Made by a program: the position numbers and the translations under genes | NCBI GenBank assembly: GCA_000720375.1 | Contig: JOAA01000012.1 | Span: 62,001-126,000 of the forward strand | DNA from: Rhodococcus rhodnii | GTDB taxonomy: Bacteria > Actinomycetota > Actinomycetes > Mycobacteriales > Pseudonocardiaceae | Direction: 5' to 3' | Length of the DNA: 64,000 nucleotides | Notes under the pieces: model-generated | Databases searched by the model: none | Told to the model about the DNA's origin: nothing | Seen by the model: only the letters and a program-made list of their open reading frames with translations | Shown: in pieces, positions 1 to 8,844 of the stretch | Numbering within the stretch: position 1 is the stretch's first letter | How the letters are laid out: every line of letters starts with the position of its first letter

Positions 1-831
1 AAGGCGCAGGCCGACAAGTTCAAGTCCGACGTCACGCTCAAGGCCACCGAGGGCACCAACGACTCGAGCCAGCAGATCGCACAGGTCGAGACGCTGATCA
101 ACCAGAAGGTCGACGTGCTGGTGATCCTGCCGATGGACGGCAAGCAGCTCACCTCGGTCGGCCAGGCCGCGATGGACGCGGGCATCCCGGTGATCAATCT
201 CGACCGGATCTTCGACACGCCGCTGGCGTACCGCACATGGATCGGCGGCGACAACTACCGGATGGGTGTCAACGCGGGCAACTACATCGCCGCGGAGATG
301 AAGAAGAAGGGCATCGCGAGCCCGGTCATCGGCGAGATCGCCGGTATCGACTCGCTGCCGCTGACCCAGGAGCGCAGCCGGGGCTTCAAGGACGCCTTGG
401 CCAAGGCCGGTTTCCGGGTCGGCCCGCGCCAGGCCGCCGAGTTCACCGTGGAAACCGGTGAGCGTGCGACGGCGAACCTGCTGCAGGCGGCGCCGAAGCT
501 GGACGCGTTGTGGAACCACGACGATGACCAGGGCATCGGCGTGATGGCGGCGATCAGCGCGGCCAACCGCAAGGAATTCATCATGGTCGGCGGCGCCGGC
601 TCGAAGAACATGATCGACAAGATCAAGGCGGACACCGACGTCATCAAGGCCACGGTGCTCTACAGCCCGTCGATGTCGTCTTCGGCGATCGCGCTGGCCC
701 GCCTGCTCGGCCAGACCAAGGGCATGGGCGACTTGGCCGAGCACGAGATCCCCGCCTCGATCACCACGTACTCCGCCGTGGTGACCAAGGAGAACGCCGA
801 CCAGTACGCAGACGTGGCGTTCGACTCCTAG
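1..831 (+). CDS. Sugar ABC transporter substrate-binding protein, 5'-truncated
   Basis: This is the C-terminal 276 residues of a RbsB-type (Peripla_BP_4) solute-binding protein. The reading frame is already open at base 1, so the signal peptide and N-terminus lie outside the window. Family-like segments are visible: VDVLVILPMDG followed by a PVINLDR strand, GGDNYRMGVNAG at the first domain crossover, and WNHDDDQGIGVM near the ligand-contact region. Proteins of this family bind a sugar or cyclitol outside the membrane and deliver it to an ABC permease. No permease or ATPase follows, so they are presumably upstream. The next gene, a sugar-type oxidoreductase 52 bases downstream, suggests a shared catabolic role. 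The ligand cannot be read from the sequence. Confidence 0.85.
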   Translation, partial: KAQADKFKSDVTLKATEGTNDSSQQIAQVETLINQKVDVLVILPMDGKQLTSVGQAAMDAGIPVINLDRIFDTPLAYRTWIGGDNYRMGVNAGNYIAAEMKKKGIASPVIGEIAGIDSLPLTQERSRGFKDALAKAGFRVGPRQAAEFTVETGERATANLLQAAPKLDALWNHDDDQGIGVMAAISAANRKEFIMVGGAGSKNMIDKIKADTDVIKATVLYSPSMSSSAIALARLLGQTKGMGDLAEHEIPASITTYSAVVTKENADQYADVAFDS

Positions 832-883
832 TGCGGGGATCTGGCCAGGGGGTGTGGAAGCTGTTGGGAAGAAAGGGTGATCG

Positions 884-2041
884 ATGAGCAACGCAGGCGA
901 CGGGACTATCGGCGTCGGCATGGTGGGCCACGCCTTCATGGGGAGGGTCCACTCGCAAGCCTGGCGCACCGTGCACCACTTCTTCGATGTGCCGCAGGCG
1001 CCGCGGCTGGCCGTGCTGGGCGGGCGTGACCTCGACCGGACCAAGGCCGCGGCGGCCAAGCTCGGCTGGGACTCGGTGGAGACCGACTGGCGTGCGCTGA
1101 TCGCCAGGGACGACGTGCAGATCGTGGACATCTGCACGCCGGGCGACTCGCACAAGGACATCGCGCTGGCCGCCTTGGCGGCGGGCAAGCACGTCCTGTG
1201 CGAGAAGCCGTTGGCCAACTCGGTCGAGGAGGCCGAGGAGATGGCCGAGGCCGCTGCCGCCGCCTCGGCCAAGGGCCAGCGTTCGATGGTGGCGTTCAAC
1301 TACCGCCGGGTGCCGGCGATCGCGGTGGCACGTCAGATGGTCGCCGAGGGCAGGCTGGGCAAGATCCGGCACGTCCGCGCGCAGTACCTGCAGGACTGGT
1401 TGTCCGATCCGAACACGCCGATGGCATGGCGGTTGCGTAAGGAAGAGGCGGGATCCGGTTCGCTGGGCGACATCGGTGCGCACATCATCGACGCGACCCA
1501 GTTCGTCCTCGGCGAGCAACTGACCGGTGTGTCCGCGTTGACCGAGACGTTCGTCCACAAGCGACCGATCGCGGGCGACGCGGACGGCAGGCTCGACGAC
1601 GTCACGGTGGACGACGCCGCGCTGTTCATCGGGAAGTTCGCCTCGGGCGCGATGGCCTCCTACGAGGCGACCAGGTTCGCGTTGGGGCGCAAGAACTCCA
1701 TGCGCCTGGAGGTCAACGGTGAGAAGGGCAGTCTGGCGTTCGACTTCGAGTCGATGAACGAACTGTCGTACTTCGACGGTGAGGACGCCGACGAGACGGC
1801 GGGTTTCCGGCGTGTCCTGATCACCGAGGCGACCCATCCGTACGTCGGTGTCTGGTGGCCACCCGGCCACATCATCGGTTATGAACACACCTTCACCCAT
1901 GAGGTGTTCGATTTTCTCACCGCGATCCAGAACGGCACCGATCCGGCGCCGAGCTTCGCCGACGGACTGCAGGTCCAGAAGGTGCTCGGTGCGGTGGAAG
2001 CCAGTGCGGGCAACGACTCCCGGTGGACACCAGTCTCCTGA
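884..2041 (+). CDS. Gfo/Idh/MocA family oxidoreductase
   Basis: A 385-aa NAD(P)-dependent dehydrogenase of the Gfo/Idh/MocA family, whose members oxidise or reduce sugars and inositols. The N-terminal Rossmann fold starts with IGVGMVGHAFMG. The CEKPLANSVEEA segment carries the EKP lysine typical of the family, and GSGSLGDIGAHIID carries the usual Asp/His active-site motif in the C-terminal domain. The ATG at 884 has a GAAAGG ribosome site just upstream. The gene lies between a sugar-binding protein and a secreted glycoside-acting protein, which suggests a step in uptake and breakdown of a sugar or cyclitol. The substrate is not determined. The family call is firm; the pathway is inference. 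Confidence 0.9.
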   Translation: MSNAGDGTIGVGMVGHAFMGRVHSQAWRTVHHFFDVPQAPRLAVLGGRDLDRTKAAAAKLGWDSVETDWRALIARDDVQIVDICTPGDSHKDIALAALAAGKHVLCEKPLANSVEEAEEMAEAAAAASAKGQRSMVAFNYRRVPAIAVARQMVAEGRLGKIRHVRAQYLQDWLSDPNTPMAWRLRKEEAGSGSLGDIGAHIIDATQFVLGEQLTGVSALTETFVHKRPIAGDADGRLDDVTVDDAALFIGKFASGAMASYEATRFALGRKNSMRLEVNGEKGSLAFDFESMNELSYFDGEDADETAGFRRVLITEATHPYVGVWWPPGHIIGYEHTFTHEVFDFLTAIQNGTDPAPSFADGLQVQKVLGAVEASAGNDSRWTPVS

Positions 2042-2075
2042 CCACAGAGTCGTAGGTGACGGACGACACATGAAC

Positions 2076-2115
2076 GACGCTGCCCGCAAGGGGTGCAGCC
2101 CGAACGGGCAGCGTC
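2076..2115 (+). terminator. Hairpin after the Gfo/Idh gene
   Basis: An 11-bp perfect inverted repeat (GACGCTGCCCG at 2076-2086 against CGGGCAGCGTC at 2105-2115) encloses an 18-base loop. It lies in the 152-bp gap before the ThuA gene. There is no T-tract, so it is either a weak terminator or an mRNA-stabilising hairpin that sets the level of the downstream gene. Confidence 0.5.
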
Positions 2116-2193
2116 GCCGCTCACGCCGAAAGGAGGACGAGTCCTTCCCTTCCCAACGGTCACCCAACCGCTGCGAGCAAGGAGAACCTACCA

Positions 2194-5100
2194 GTGCGAC
2201 CGATCAATCGCGCGGGAATCAACAGACGCTTAACATGGCGCGCGGGCGCCGCCGCTCTTGCTCTGGCGACCGGTATGAGCATGGCCAGCGCCATGCCCGC
2301 CGCCGCTCACCCGGATCAGCCTCACGTTCTTGTCTTCTCCAAGACGGCGGGATTCCGCCACGACTCGATCCCCGACGGTATCGCCGCGATCCAGCAACTG
2401 GGGCAGCAGAACAACTTCGAGGTGTTCCCGACGGAGGACGCGGGCGCGTTCACCGACGAGAACCTGAGCCAGTACGCCGCCGTGGTGTGGCTTTCCACCA
2501 CGGGTGACGTGCTCAACGCCGAACAGCAGTCGGCATTCGAACGCTACGTCAACGGTGGCGGCGGGTATGTGGGCGTGCACGCCGCGTCAGACACTGAATA
2601 CGACTGGCCGTGGTACGGCAAGCTTGTCGGGGCGTACTTCAAGTCGCACCCGCACAACCAGAACGCGACCGTCAAGATCGAGGACTCCACGCACCCGTCG
2701 ACCGCGGGCATTCCGGCGTCGTGGCAGCGTTTCGACGAGTGGTACAACTACCGGACCAACCCGCGCAAGGACGTCCGCGTACTGGCCACTTTGGACGAAT
2801 CGACGTACGACCCCGGCGCGGACAAAATGGGTGACCACCCGATCGCTTGGTGTCACGGGCAGGAGCGCGGCCGCTCCTGGTACACCGGTGGCGGGCACAC
2901 CAAGGAGTCGTACGGCGAAGAGAACTTCCGCAAGCACTTGCTTGGCGGAATCAAGTACGCCACCGGCGTGGCGGAAGGCGACTGCTCGCCGTCCCAGGCG
3001 CCGGTCGACGCCGACTTCGACGTGATCACGCTGGCCAAGGGCAAGGAGAAGACCGGCGAGCCGATGGCGCTGTCGGTGCTGCCGGACCGCCGCGTGGTGC
3101 ACACCTCGCGTGACGGCACGGTCTGGCTGACCACTCCGGACGCGACCACGAAGCAAGCGGGCAAGATCCCGGTGTACAACCACGACGAGGACGGTCTGCA
3201 AGGCGTGGCCGCGGACCCGGACTTCGCCAACAACAAGTGGCTGTACTTCTTCTACGCGCCACCGCTGAACACCCCGGTGGACGATCCCGCGACGCCGGAC
3301 GTCAACGAGGGTGACGCGCCGGTCAACGGGACCCCCGCGGACTTCGCGCCGTTCAACGGCCACAACCAGTTGTCACGGTTCAAGCTTGCCGACGACGGCA
3401 CCCTGGATCTGGCCTCAGAGCAGAAGATCCTGCAGATCCCGGCGCAGCGCGGGCTGTGCTGCCACGTCGGTGGCGAGATCGACTTCGACGCTGCCGGCAA
3501 CCTGTTGATGAGCACGGGCGATGACAGCAACCCGTTCTCTTCGGACGGTTACACGCCGATCGATGAGCGCTCGAACCGCAACCCGGGCTACGACGCCCAA
3601 CGCACCTCGGCGAACACCAACGACCTGCGCGGCAAGTTGTTGCGTATCAAGGTGAACGCGGACGGCTCGTACTCCATCCCGGAAGGGAACCTGTTCGCGC
3701 CGGGCACGGAGAAGACCCGTCCGGAGATCTACGCGATGGGCTTCCGTAACCCGTTCCGGTTCGCTGTGGACAAGAAGACCGGCTGGGTCTACCTCGGTGA
3801 CTACGGTCCGGACGCCGGTTCGGCGAACCCGTTGCGCGGTCCAGGTGGGACGGTCGAGTTCAACCTGATCAAGGGCCCGGGCAACTACGGGTGGCCGTAC
3901 TGCGTCGGTGACAACCAGCCGTTCATCGACTACAACTTCGAGACCGGCCAGTCGGGTCAGGCATTCAACTGTGCCACACCGAAGAACGAGAGCCCGAACA
4001 ACACCGGTCTGGTGGATCTGCCGCCGGTGCAGCCCGCCTGGATTCCTTACGACGGCGGTTCGGTGCCCGAGTTCGGAACCGGTGGCGAGTCGCCGATGGG
4101 CGGCCCGGTTTACCGTTACGACGCGAACAACCCGTCGCCGACGAAGTTCCCGCAGTACTTCGACGGCAAGAACTTCGCGTACGAGTGGGATCGCGGCTGG
4201 ATCAAGGAGATCACAGTCGGCGCGAACGGTGAACGCGGCCCGATCAAGCCGTTCATGGACTCCATGACGTTGTCACGGCCGATGAACATCGAGTTCGGCC
4301 CGGACGGTTCGCTGTACGTGCTCGACTACGGCACCGGGTACTTCGGCGGTTCGCCGGAGTCGGCGGTGTACCGGATCGACTACACCAAGGGCACCCGGAC
4401 ACCGGTGGTGAAACTGGCCGCCGACAAGACATCCGGCCCCGCCCCGCTGACGGTGAACTTCGACCCGGCGGGTACGAACGACCCCGACGGCCAGCCGATC
4501 ACGTACGCGTGGGACTTCCAGAACGACGGTGTCGTGGACTCGACCTCGTCGAGTGCGGTGACCCACACGTACACCACCGAGGGCCAGTTCATCGCCAAAC
4601 TTTCGGTGACGGACTCGACCGGATTGGTCGGTTCAGCGAACCTGATCATCACTGTCGGCAACACCGCGCCGACCGTGACCGTCCAAACGCCACTCAATGG
4701 TGGGTTCTTCTCCTTCGGTGACAAGGTTCCGTTCAAGGCCGTGATCACCGATCCGGAGGACGGCACGATCGACTGCAGCAAGGTGATCGTGCGTTACCTG
4801 CTCGGGCACGACAACCACGCGCACGAGCTGAGCCAGACCGCCGGCTGCGAGGGCGTGATCGACACACCCGCCGAGGGCGGCCATGGTGACGACACCAACA
4901 TCTTCGGTGTCATCAACGTGGAGTACACCGACAAGGGCAAGGGTTCCGTGCCGCCGCTGACCGGCGAGGGCGAGAACATCATGCAGCCCAAGCACAAGCA
5001 GGCCGAGTTCTTCTCCAGCATGAACGGCGTCCAGGTGGTCAACCAGGGTGAGGCCAGCGGTGGCAGGCGGGTCGGCTACATCGACGCAGGCGACTGGATC

Positions 5101-6777
5101 TCCTTCGATCCGACCAACCTGAGCGGCATCACCGGGCTGGGGATGCGGGTGTCATCGGGAGGCGCCGGTGGCACGATCGAGGTCCGGTCCGGCGCGCCGG
5201 ACGGCCAGGTGCTGCAGACGTTCCCGGTCAGCAACACCGGCGGCTGGGACACCTACGTGGACCTGCCCGCCAAGCCGATCCCGGATCCCGGTGGCACCAA
5301 GCCGTTGTACCTGGTGTTCCAGGGCACGGGTACCGGTGGACTGTTCGATGTGGACGTTCTGCGGTTCGAGGGACACGGTGTGGCACAGCCGCCCGCGTGC
5401 CAGCCGACCCAGCCGGAAGCCGGATACCGCAGCCTGTACGACGGCACCGCGGCCAGCCTGACCAAGTGGAAGCAGTCCGGTCCGGGCCGCTTCGCCCAGC
5501 AGGCCGACTGCACGATCCTGTCCGAGGGCGGGATGGGCCTGCTGTCGTTCAACGAGGAGTTCAACGCCTACAGCCTGAAGCTGGACTGGAAGGTCGCGGG
5601 CGACGACAACTCGGGCATCTTCGTCGGCTACCCGGACCCGGGCAACGACCCGTGGGTCGCGGTCAACCAGGGTTACGAGATCCAGATCGACGCCACCGAC
5701 GCGCAGGACCGGACCACGGGTGCGATCTACTCGTTCCAGTCGGCCGACATCGCCAAGCGGGATGCCGCGCTGAAGCCGCCGGGGCAGTGGAACGCGTACG
5801 AGATCATCGTGCGCGGCCAGACGATCCAGGTGTTCCTCAACGGGGTGCTGATCAACGACTTCGTCTCCACCGACCCGAACCGTGATCTCACGCAGGGCTT
5901 CATCGGCCTGCAGAACCACGGCAACGGCGACGACGTGTCGTTCCGCAACGTCCGGATCAAGGAGCTGGAGACCACACCGCCGGTGACGGTCGCCAACTTC
6001 GCCAACCCGGGCGGGTGGCACCCCGGTCAGGTGCCGGTCGAGTTGGTCGCGACCGACGAGGGGTCGGGCGTGGCGCGTACCGAGTACAAGCTCGACAACG
6101 GGCCGTGGACCCCCTATTCACAACCCCTGATTGTCACCGGGGACGGACAGCACACGCTGCTGTACCGCTCGGTCGACAAGGACGGCAACGTGGAGCCGGA
6201 CAAGGCCGCGACGATCCTGATCGACGCGTCCAAGCCGACTCTGCTCGTGTCGGGCGTCGCCAACGGCCACGTCTACGGGGACGCCACGGATGTCGTTGTC
6301 AAGTGGCATGCCGAAGATGCAACTTCCGGCATCGCTTCGGTCACCGGCGTGCTGAATTCGACGCCGATCCAGTCTGGCCAGGTCACGTCGCTGTACCAGC
6401 TGCCGCTGGGTGTGCACAACCTCTCAGTGACAGCGCTTGACAAGGCGGGCAACCGGACGGAGCAGAGGCTCACGTTCGCGACGACCACCTCGTTGCGCGA
6501 CATCGACCAGCTGATCACGCGGTTCAGGGCGACCAACCGGTTGTCGCTGTCGGCGTTCGTCAGCCTGTCGGGTCAGCTCGCCAAGGCCCGCAAGGCCGAA
6601 GCGGCAGGCGACGACGCCAAGGCTGTCAAGCAGTTGCGAAAGTTCGTGGTACTCGCGAATGATCCGGCTAAGGTCACCGATCCGGACGTCCGGTCCACCC
6701 TGGTCAGGGACGCCCAAGCGGTGATCGCCTCGCTCGAGGGCGGCCCTGCCCTTGTCCGGGCGAGCACCGGAAGTTGA
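2194..6777 (+). CDS. Secreted multidomain ThuA / PQQ-type sugar dehydrogenase / CBM6 / DUF1080 protein
   Basis: A 1527-aa exported protein. The GTG start is preceded by AAGGAG. The signal peptide has a twin-arginine-like NRRLTW and ends near PAAAHP. Domains in order: ThuA (about 40-265, class I glutamine amidotransferase-like fold), a glucose/sorbosone dehydrogenase beta-propeller (about 275-730, with GLQGVAADPDF and YAMGFRNPFRFA), a PKD domain (about 735-825), a CBM6-like carbohydrate-binding region (about 930-1070), DUF1080 (3-keto-disaccharide hydrolase type, about 1075-1260), Ig-like repeats and a helical FIMAH-like tail (about 1430-1515). The combination suggests binding, oxidation and cleavage of a glycoside outside the cell, feeding the adjacent importer and oxidoreductase. 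Domain calls are by pattern recognition; the activity is inferred. Confidence 0.85.
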   Translation: MRPINRAGINRRLTWRAGAAALALATGMSMASAMPAAAHPDQPHVLVFSKTAGFRHDSIPDGIAAIQQLGQQNNFEVFPTEDAGAFTDENLSQYAAVVWLSTTGDVLNAEQQSAFERYVNGGGGYVGVHAASDTEYDWPWYGKLVGAYFKSHPHNQNATVKIEDSTHPSTAGIPASWQRFDEWYNYRTNPRKDVRVLATLDESTYDPGADKMGDHPIAWCHGQERGRSWYTGGGHTKESYGEENFRKHLLGGIKYATGVAEGDCSPSQAPVDADFDVITLAKGKEKTGEPMALSVLPDRRVVHTSRDGTVWLTTPDATTKQAGKIPVYNHDEDGLQGVAADPDFANNKWLYFFYAPPLNTPVDDPATPDVNEGDAPVNGTPADFAPFNGHNQLSRFKLADDGTLDLASEQKILQIPAQRGLCCHVGGEIDFDAAGNLLMSTGDDSNPFSSDGYTPIDERSNRNPGYDAQRTSANTNDLRGKLLRIKVNADGSYSIPEGNLFAPGTEKTRPEIYAMGFRNPFRFAVDKKTGWVYLGDYGPDAGSANPLRGPGGTVEFNLIKGPGNYGWPYCVGDNQPFIDYNFETGQSGQAFNCATPKNESPNNTGLVDLPPVQPAWIPYDGGSVPEFGTGGESPMGGPVYRYDANNPSPTKFPQYFDGKNFAYEWDRGWIKEITVGANGERGPIKPFMDSMTLSRPMNIEFGPDGSLYVLDYGTGYFGGSPESAVYRIDYTKGTRTPVVKLAADKTSGPAPLTVNFDPAGTNDPDGQPITYAWDFQNDGVVDSTSSSAVTHTYTTEGQFIAKLSVTDSTGLVGSANLIITVGNTAPTVTVQTPLNGGFFSFGDKVPFKAVITDPEDGTIDCSKVIVRYLLGHDNHAHELSQTAGCEGVIDTPAEGGHGDDTNIFGVINVEYTDKGKGSVPPLTGEGENIMQPKHKQAEFFSSMNGVQVVNQGEASGGRRVGYIDAGDWISFDPTNLSGITGLGMRVSSGGAGGTIEVRSGAPDGQVLQTFPVSNTGGWDTYVDLPAKPIPDPGGTKPLYLVFQGTGTGGLFDVDVLRFEGHGVAQPPACQPTQPEAGYRSLYDGTAASLTKWKQSGPGRFAQQADCTILSEGGMGLLSFNEEFNAYSLKLDWKVAGDDNSGIFVGYPDPGNDPWVAVNQGYEIQIDATDAQDRTTGAIYSFQSADIAKRDAALKPPGQWNAYEIIVRGQTIQVFLNGVLINDFVSTDPNRDLTQGFIGLQNHGNGDDVSFRNVRIKELETTPPVTVANFANPGGWHPGQVPVELVATDEGSGVARTEYKLDNGPWTPYSQPLIVTGDGQHTLLYRSVDKDGNVEPDKAATILIDASKPTLLVSGVANGHVYGDATDVVVKWHAEDATSGIASVTGVLNSTPIQSGQVTSLYQLPLGVHNLSVTALDKAGNRTEQRLTFATTTSLRDIDQLITRFRATNRLSLSAFVSLSGQLAKARKAEAAGDDAKAVKQLRKFVVLANDPAKVTDPDVRSTLVRDAQAVIASLEGGPALVRASTGS

Positions 6778-6779
6778 GC

Positions 6780-6821
6780 ACGGCCGAGGTGTTCTTTAAG
6801 ACGCGGGAGCACCTCGGCCGT
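6780..6821 (+). terminator. Hairpin between the ThuA gene and the ebo-like operon
   Basis: A perfect 12-bp stem (6780-6791 with 6810-6821, arm ACGGCCGAGGTG) starts two bases after the stop codon and ends about 20 bases before the next start. It has no long T-run. It probably ends or attenuates transcription from the ThuA gene, so the following operon may have its own promoter or receive only read-through. Confidence 0.65.
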
Positions 6822-6844
6822 TCGCGGGAATGGGGATGAAGCCA

Positions 6845-7993
6845 ATGCGGCAACGATGCGGACTCTGGCTGATGGGCGGTCGCGGCTCGGTCGCGACGAC
6901 CGCGATCACCGGTCTGCTCGCTTTGCGGGCCGGGCTGGTCCGGCCGGTCGGATGTGTCACCGAACGGCTGGAGATGGATCATTCGGTACTGCCGACGTGG
7001 GACGAGATCATCGTCGGCGGGCACGACATCGTCTCGATACCGCTGGACAAGCGAGCGGAACACCTTGCCGAGTCCGGCCTCATCCCACATTCGGTGTTCA
7101 CCGCCGTGGCCTCCGGGCTGCGTGCGGTGGACGCCGAACTGCGGTGCGGGTACCACCCCGTGTCGCACACCGGTTCGCTGGCCGACGCGGCCGCCAGGCT
7201 GGCGTCGGACATCACCGAGTTCCGTGACCGGCACGACCTGGCCAGGGTGATCGTCGTCAACGTGACGTCGACCGAGCCACCCGTCCCGGAACTGCCGGAA
7301 CACCTGGACATCGACCTGCTCACCGAGTCGCTGAACGATCCACAACGGACAGTCCTGCCGCCAAGCTCGGTCGGTGCGTATGCCGCCCTGACGGCAGGAT
7401 GTCCGTATGTGGACTTCACCCCCTCGCCCGGGATCAAGATGCCGGCGTTGACCGAGCTGGCACGCAGGCAGGGCCTGCCTTATGCCGGCGCGGACGGCAA
7501 GACGGGGGAGACCCTGCTGCGGACGGTGCTCGCGCCGATGTTCGTCGCTCGTGCGCTGAACGTCCGTTCCTGGGCGGGCACCAACCTGCTCGGCGGCGGC
7601 GACGGCGCCAACCTGGCCGATCCCGAGCAGGCCAAGGGCAAGCTCGAATCCAAGGCACGCGGGCTGGCGTCGCTGATCGGTGACGTCACCGCGCCGCTGC
7701 ACATCGACAACGTGCCCGACCTGGCCGAGCGCAAGATCGCCTGGGACTACGTGTCGTTCGAGGGTTTCCTCGGCGCCAAGATGAGCCTGCAGTTCACTTG
7801 GGACGGTTACGACTCCGCGCTGGCCGCGCCGCTCGTGCTCGACCTCACCCGGCTGGTGAGCGCCGCGCACGCGAAGGGCCTGTCCGGCGCGCTGTCCGAG
7901 CTGGCGTTCTTCTTCAAGGATCCATTGGGGACGGACGAGCACCGGTTCGCCGAGCAGACCAGGATGCTGGCCGATTGGGCGGCCGGGCTGTGA
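6845..7993 (+). CDS. Inositol-3-phosphate synthase family sugar-phosphate cyclase
   Basis: A protein of 382 aa belonging to the myo-inositol-1-phosphate synthase family, which converts glucose-6-phosphate to inositol-3-phosphate with bound NAD. Features seen: an N-terminal nucleotide-binding motif GGRGSVATTAITG, PVGCVTE, NVTSTEPP, GADGKTGETLL (family lysine), SWAGTNLLGGGDGANL and DSALAAPLVLDLTRL. These resemble the eukaryotic-type enzyme more than the usual actinobacterial Ino1, so this is probably a specialised paralog. ATG 6845 is chosen because GGGGA lies about eight bases upstream; ATGs at 6830 and 6836 are alternatives. The stop overlaps the next GTG start (GTGA), so it is the first gene of the coupled ebo-like operon. 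Whether the product is inositol phosphate or another cyclitol phosphate is open. Confidence 0.85.
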   Translation: MRQRCGLWLMGGRGSVATTAITGLLALRAGLVRPVGCVTERLEMDHSVLPTWDEIIVGGHDIVSIPLDKRAEHLAESGLIPHSVFTAVASGLRAVDAELRCGYHPVSHTGSLADAAARLASDITEFRDRHDLARVIVVNVTSTEPPVPELPEHLDIDLLTESLNDPQRTVLPPSSVGAYAALTAGCPYVDFTPSPGIKMPALTELARRQGLPYAGADGKTGETLLRTVLAPMFVARALNVRSWAGTNLLGGGDGANLADPEQAKGKLESKARGLASLIGDVTAPLHIDNVPDLAERKIAWDYVSFEGFLGAKMSLQFTWDGYDSALAAPLVLDLTRLVSAAHAKGLSGALSELAFFFKDPLGTDEHRFAEQTRMLADWAAGL

Positions 7994-8844
7994 CATCTTT
8001 TTCTGGGAAAGCGTATGTCGAGTTGGTGCGGGCACCAGCCGCGCTGTCGGTTCTCGGTGACACGGTCGCAGGCGCGGCCGCGGCCGGGATTCCGTTGCGT
8101 GGCAGGCGTCTCGCGCTGCCGTTGGCGTCGGTTGCGTTCTACTGGTCAGGAATGGCGTTGAACGACTGGTCTGACCGGGCGGTCGACGCGGTCGAGCGGC
8201 CGGAACGCCCGATTCCGTCCGGCCGGATCTCGCCGAACCAAGCGCTTGCGGTGGCCGGCGGGCTCACTGCCGCTGGTCTGGCGCTTGCTGCGTACGGTAA
8301 GTCCTTCAAGGTCGCGTTGCCATTGGCCGGTGCGGTCTGGGCGTACGACCTGGTCTTGAAGTCCACTGTGGCTGGTCCAGCCTCGATGGCTTTGTGTCGC
8401 GGACTGGACGTCATGCTGGGTGCTGGCGGGGCTCGTTCTGCTTTGCCCGCGGCGACTGTCATGGCAGGGCACACGTTGGGGCTCACCGCTTTGTCGCGCG
8501 GGGAGGTCCATGGCGCCGATGACATCGTTGCCAAGGCCGCTTTGACCACGACTGTCGCCGCCACTGCCGCTGCGGTGACCGGGAAAGCGGCGTCGTGGAA
8601 GCACCGCCTTGGGGCGTTGGCGTTCGGCGGGATGTACGCGGCGAACGTCGGCTCGGCCCAGTTGGCGGCCACTCGTGATCCATCCGGCCCGGTCGTCCGG
8701 AAGGCGACCATGGCCGGAATCCACGGCATGGTCCCGCTCCAGGCGGCTCTGGCGGCTCGGCGCGGATCCCTGCTCGGTGCCGGGCTGATCTCCGCCGCGC
8801 TGCCGTTGGCTCGCCGTCTGGCCAAGAAGGTGAGCCCGACATAA
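7990..8844 (+). CDS. UbiA-like prenyltransferase (EboC-type)
   Basis: A 284-aa integral membrane protein of the UbiA superfamily, which transfers polyprenyl groups to small acceptors. The first aspartate-rich motif is seen as NDWSDRAVDAVERPERP (N-D-x2-D-x3-D). A second acidic patch, HGADDIV, lies in the later half. Hydrophobic segments fill most of the chain. The start is the GTG overlapping the upstream stop (GTGA at 7990-7993); its own stop overlaps the next ATG (TAATG). In ebo clusters the prenyltransferase is called EboC. Here it may attach a lipid carrier to a cyclitol made by the preceding enzyme, which is inference. Confidence 0.8.
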   Translation: MTSFSGKAYVELVRAPAALSVLGDTVAGAAAAGIPLRGRRLALPLASVAFYWSGMALNDWSDRAVDAVERPERPIPSGRISPNQALAVAGGLTAAGLALAAYGKSFKVALPLAGAVWAYDLVLKSTVAGPASMALCRGLDVMLGAGGARSALPAATVMAGHTLGLTALSRGEVHGADDIVAKAALTTTVAATAAAVTGKAASWKHRLGALAFGGMYAANVGSAQLAATRDPSGPVVRKATMAGIHGMVPLQAALAARRGSLLGAGLISAALPLARRLAKKVSPT

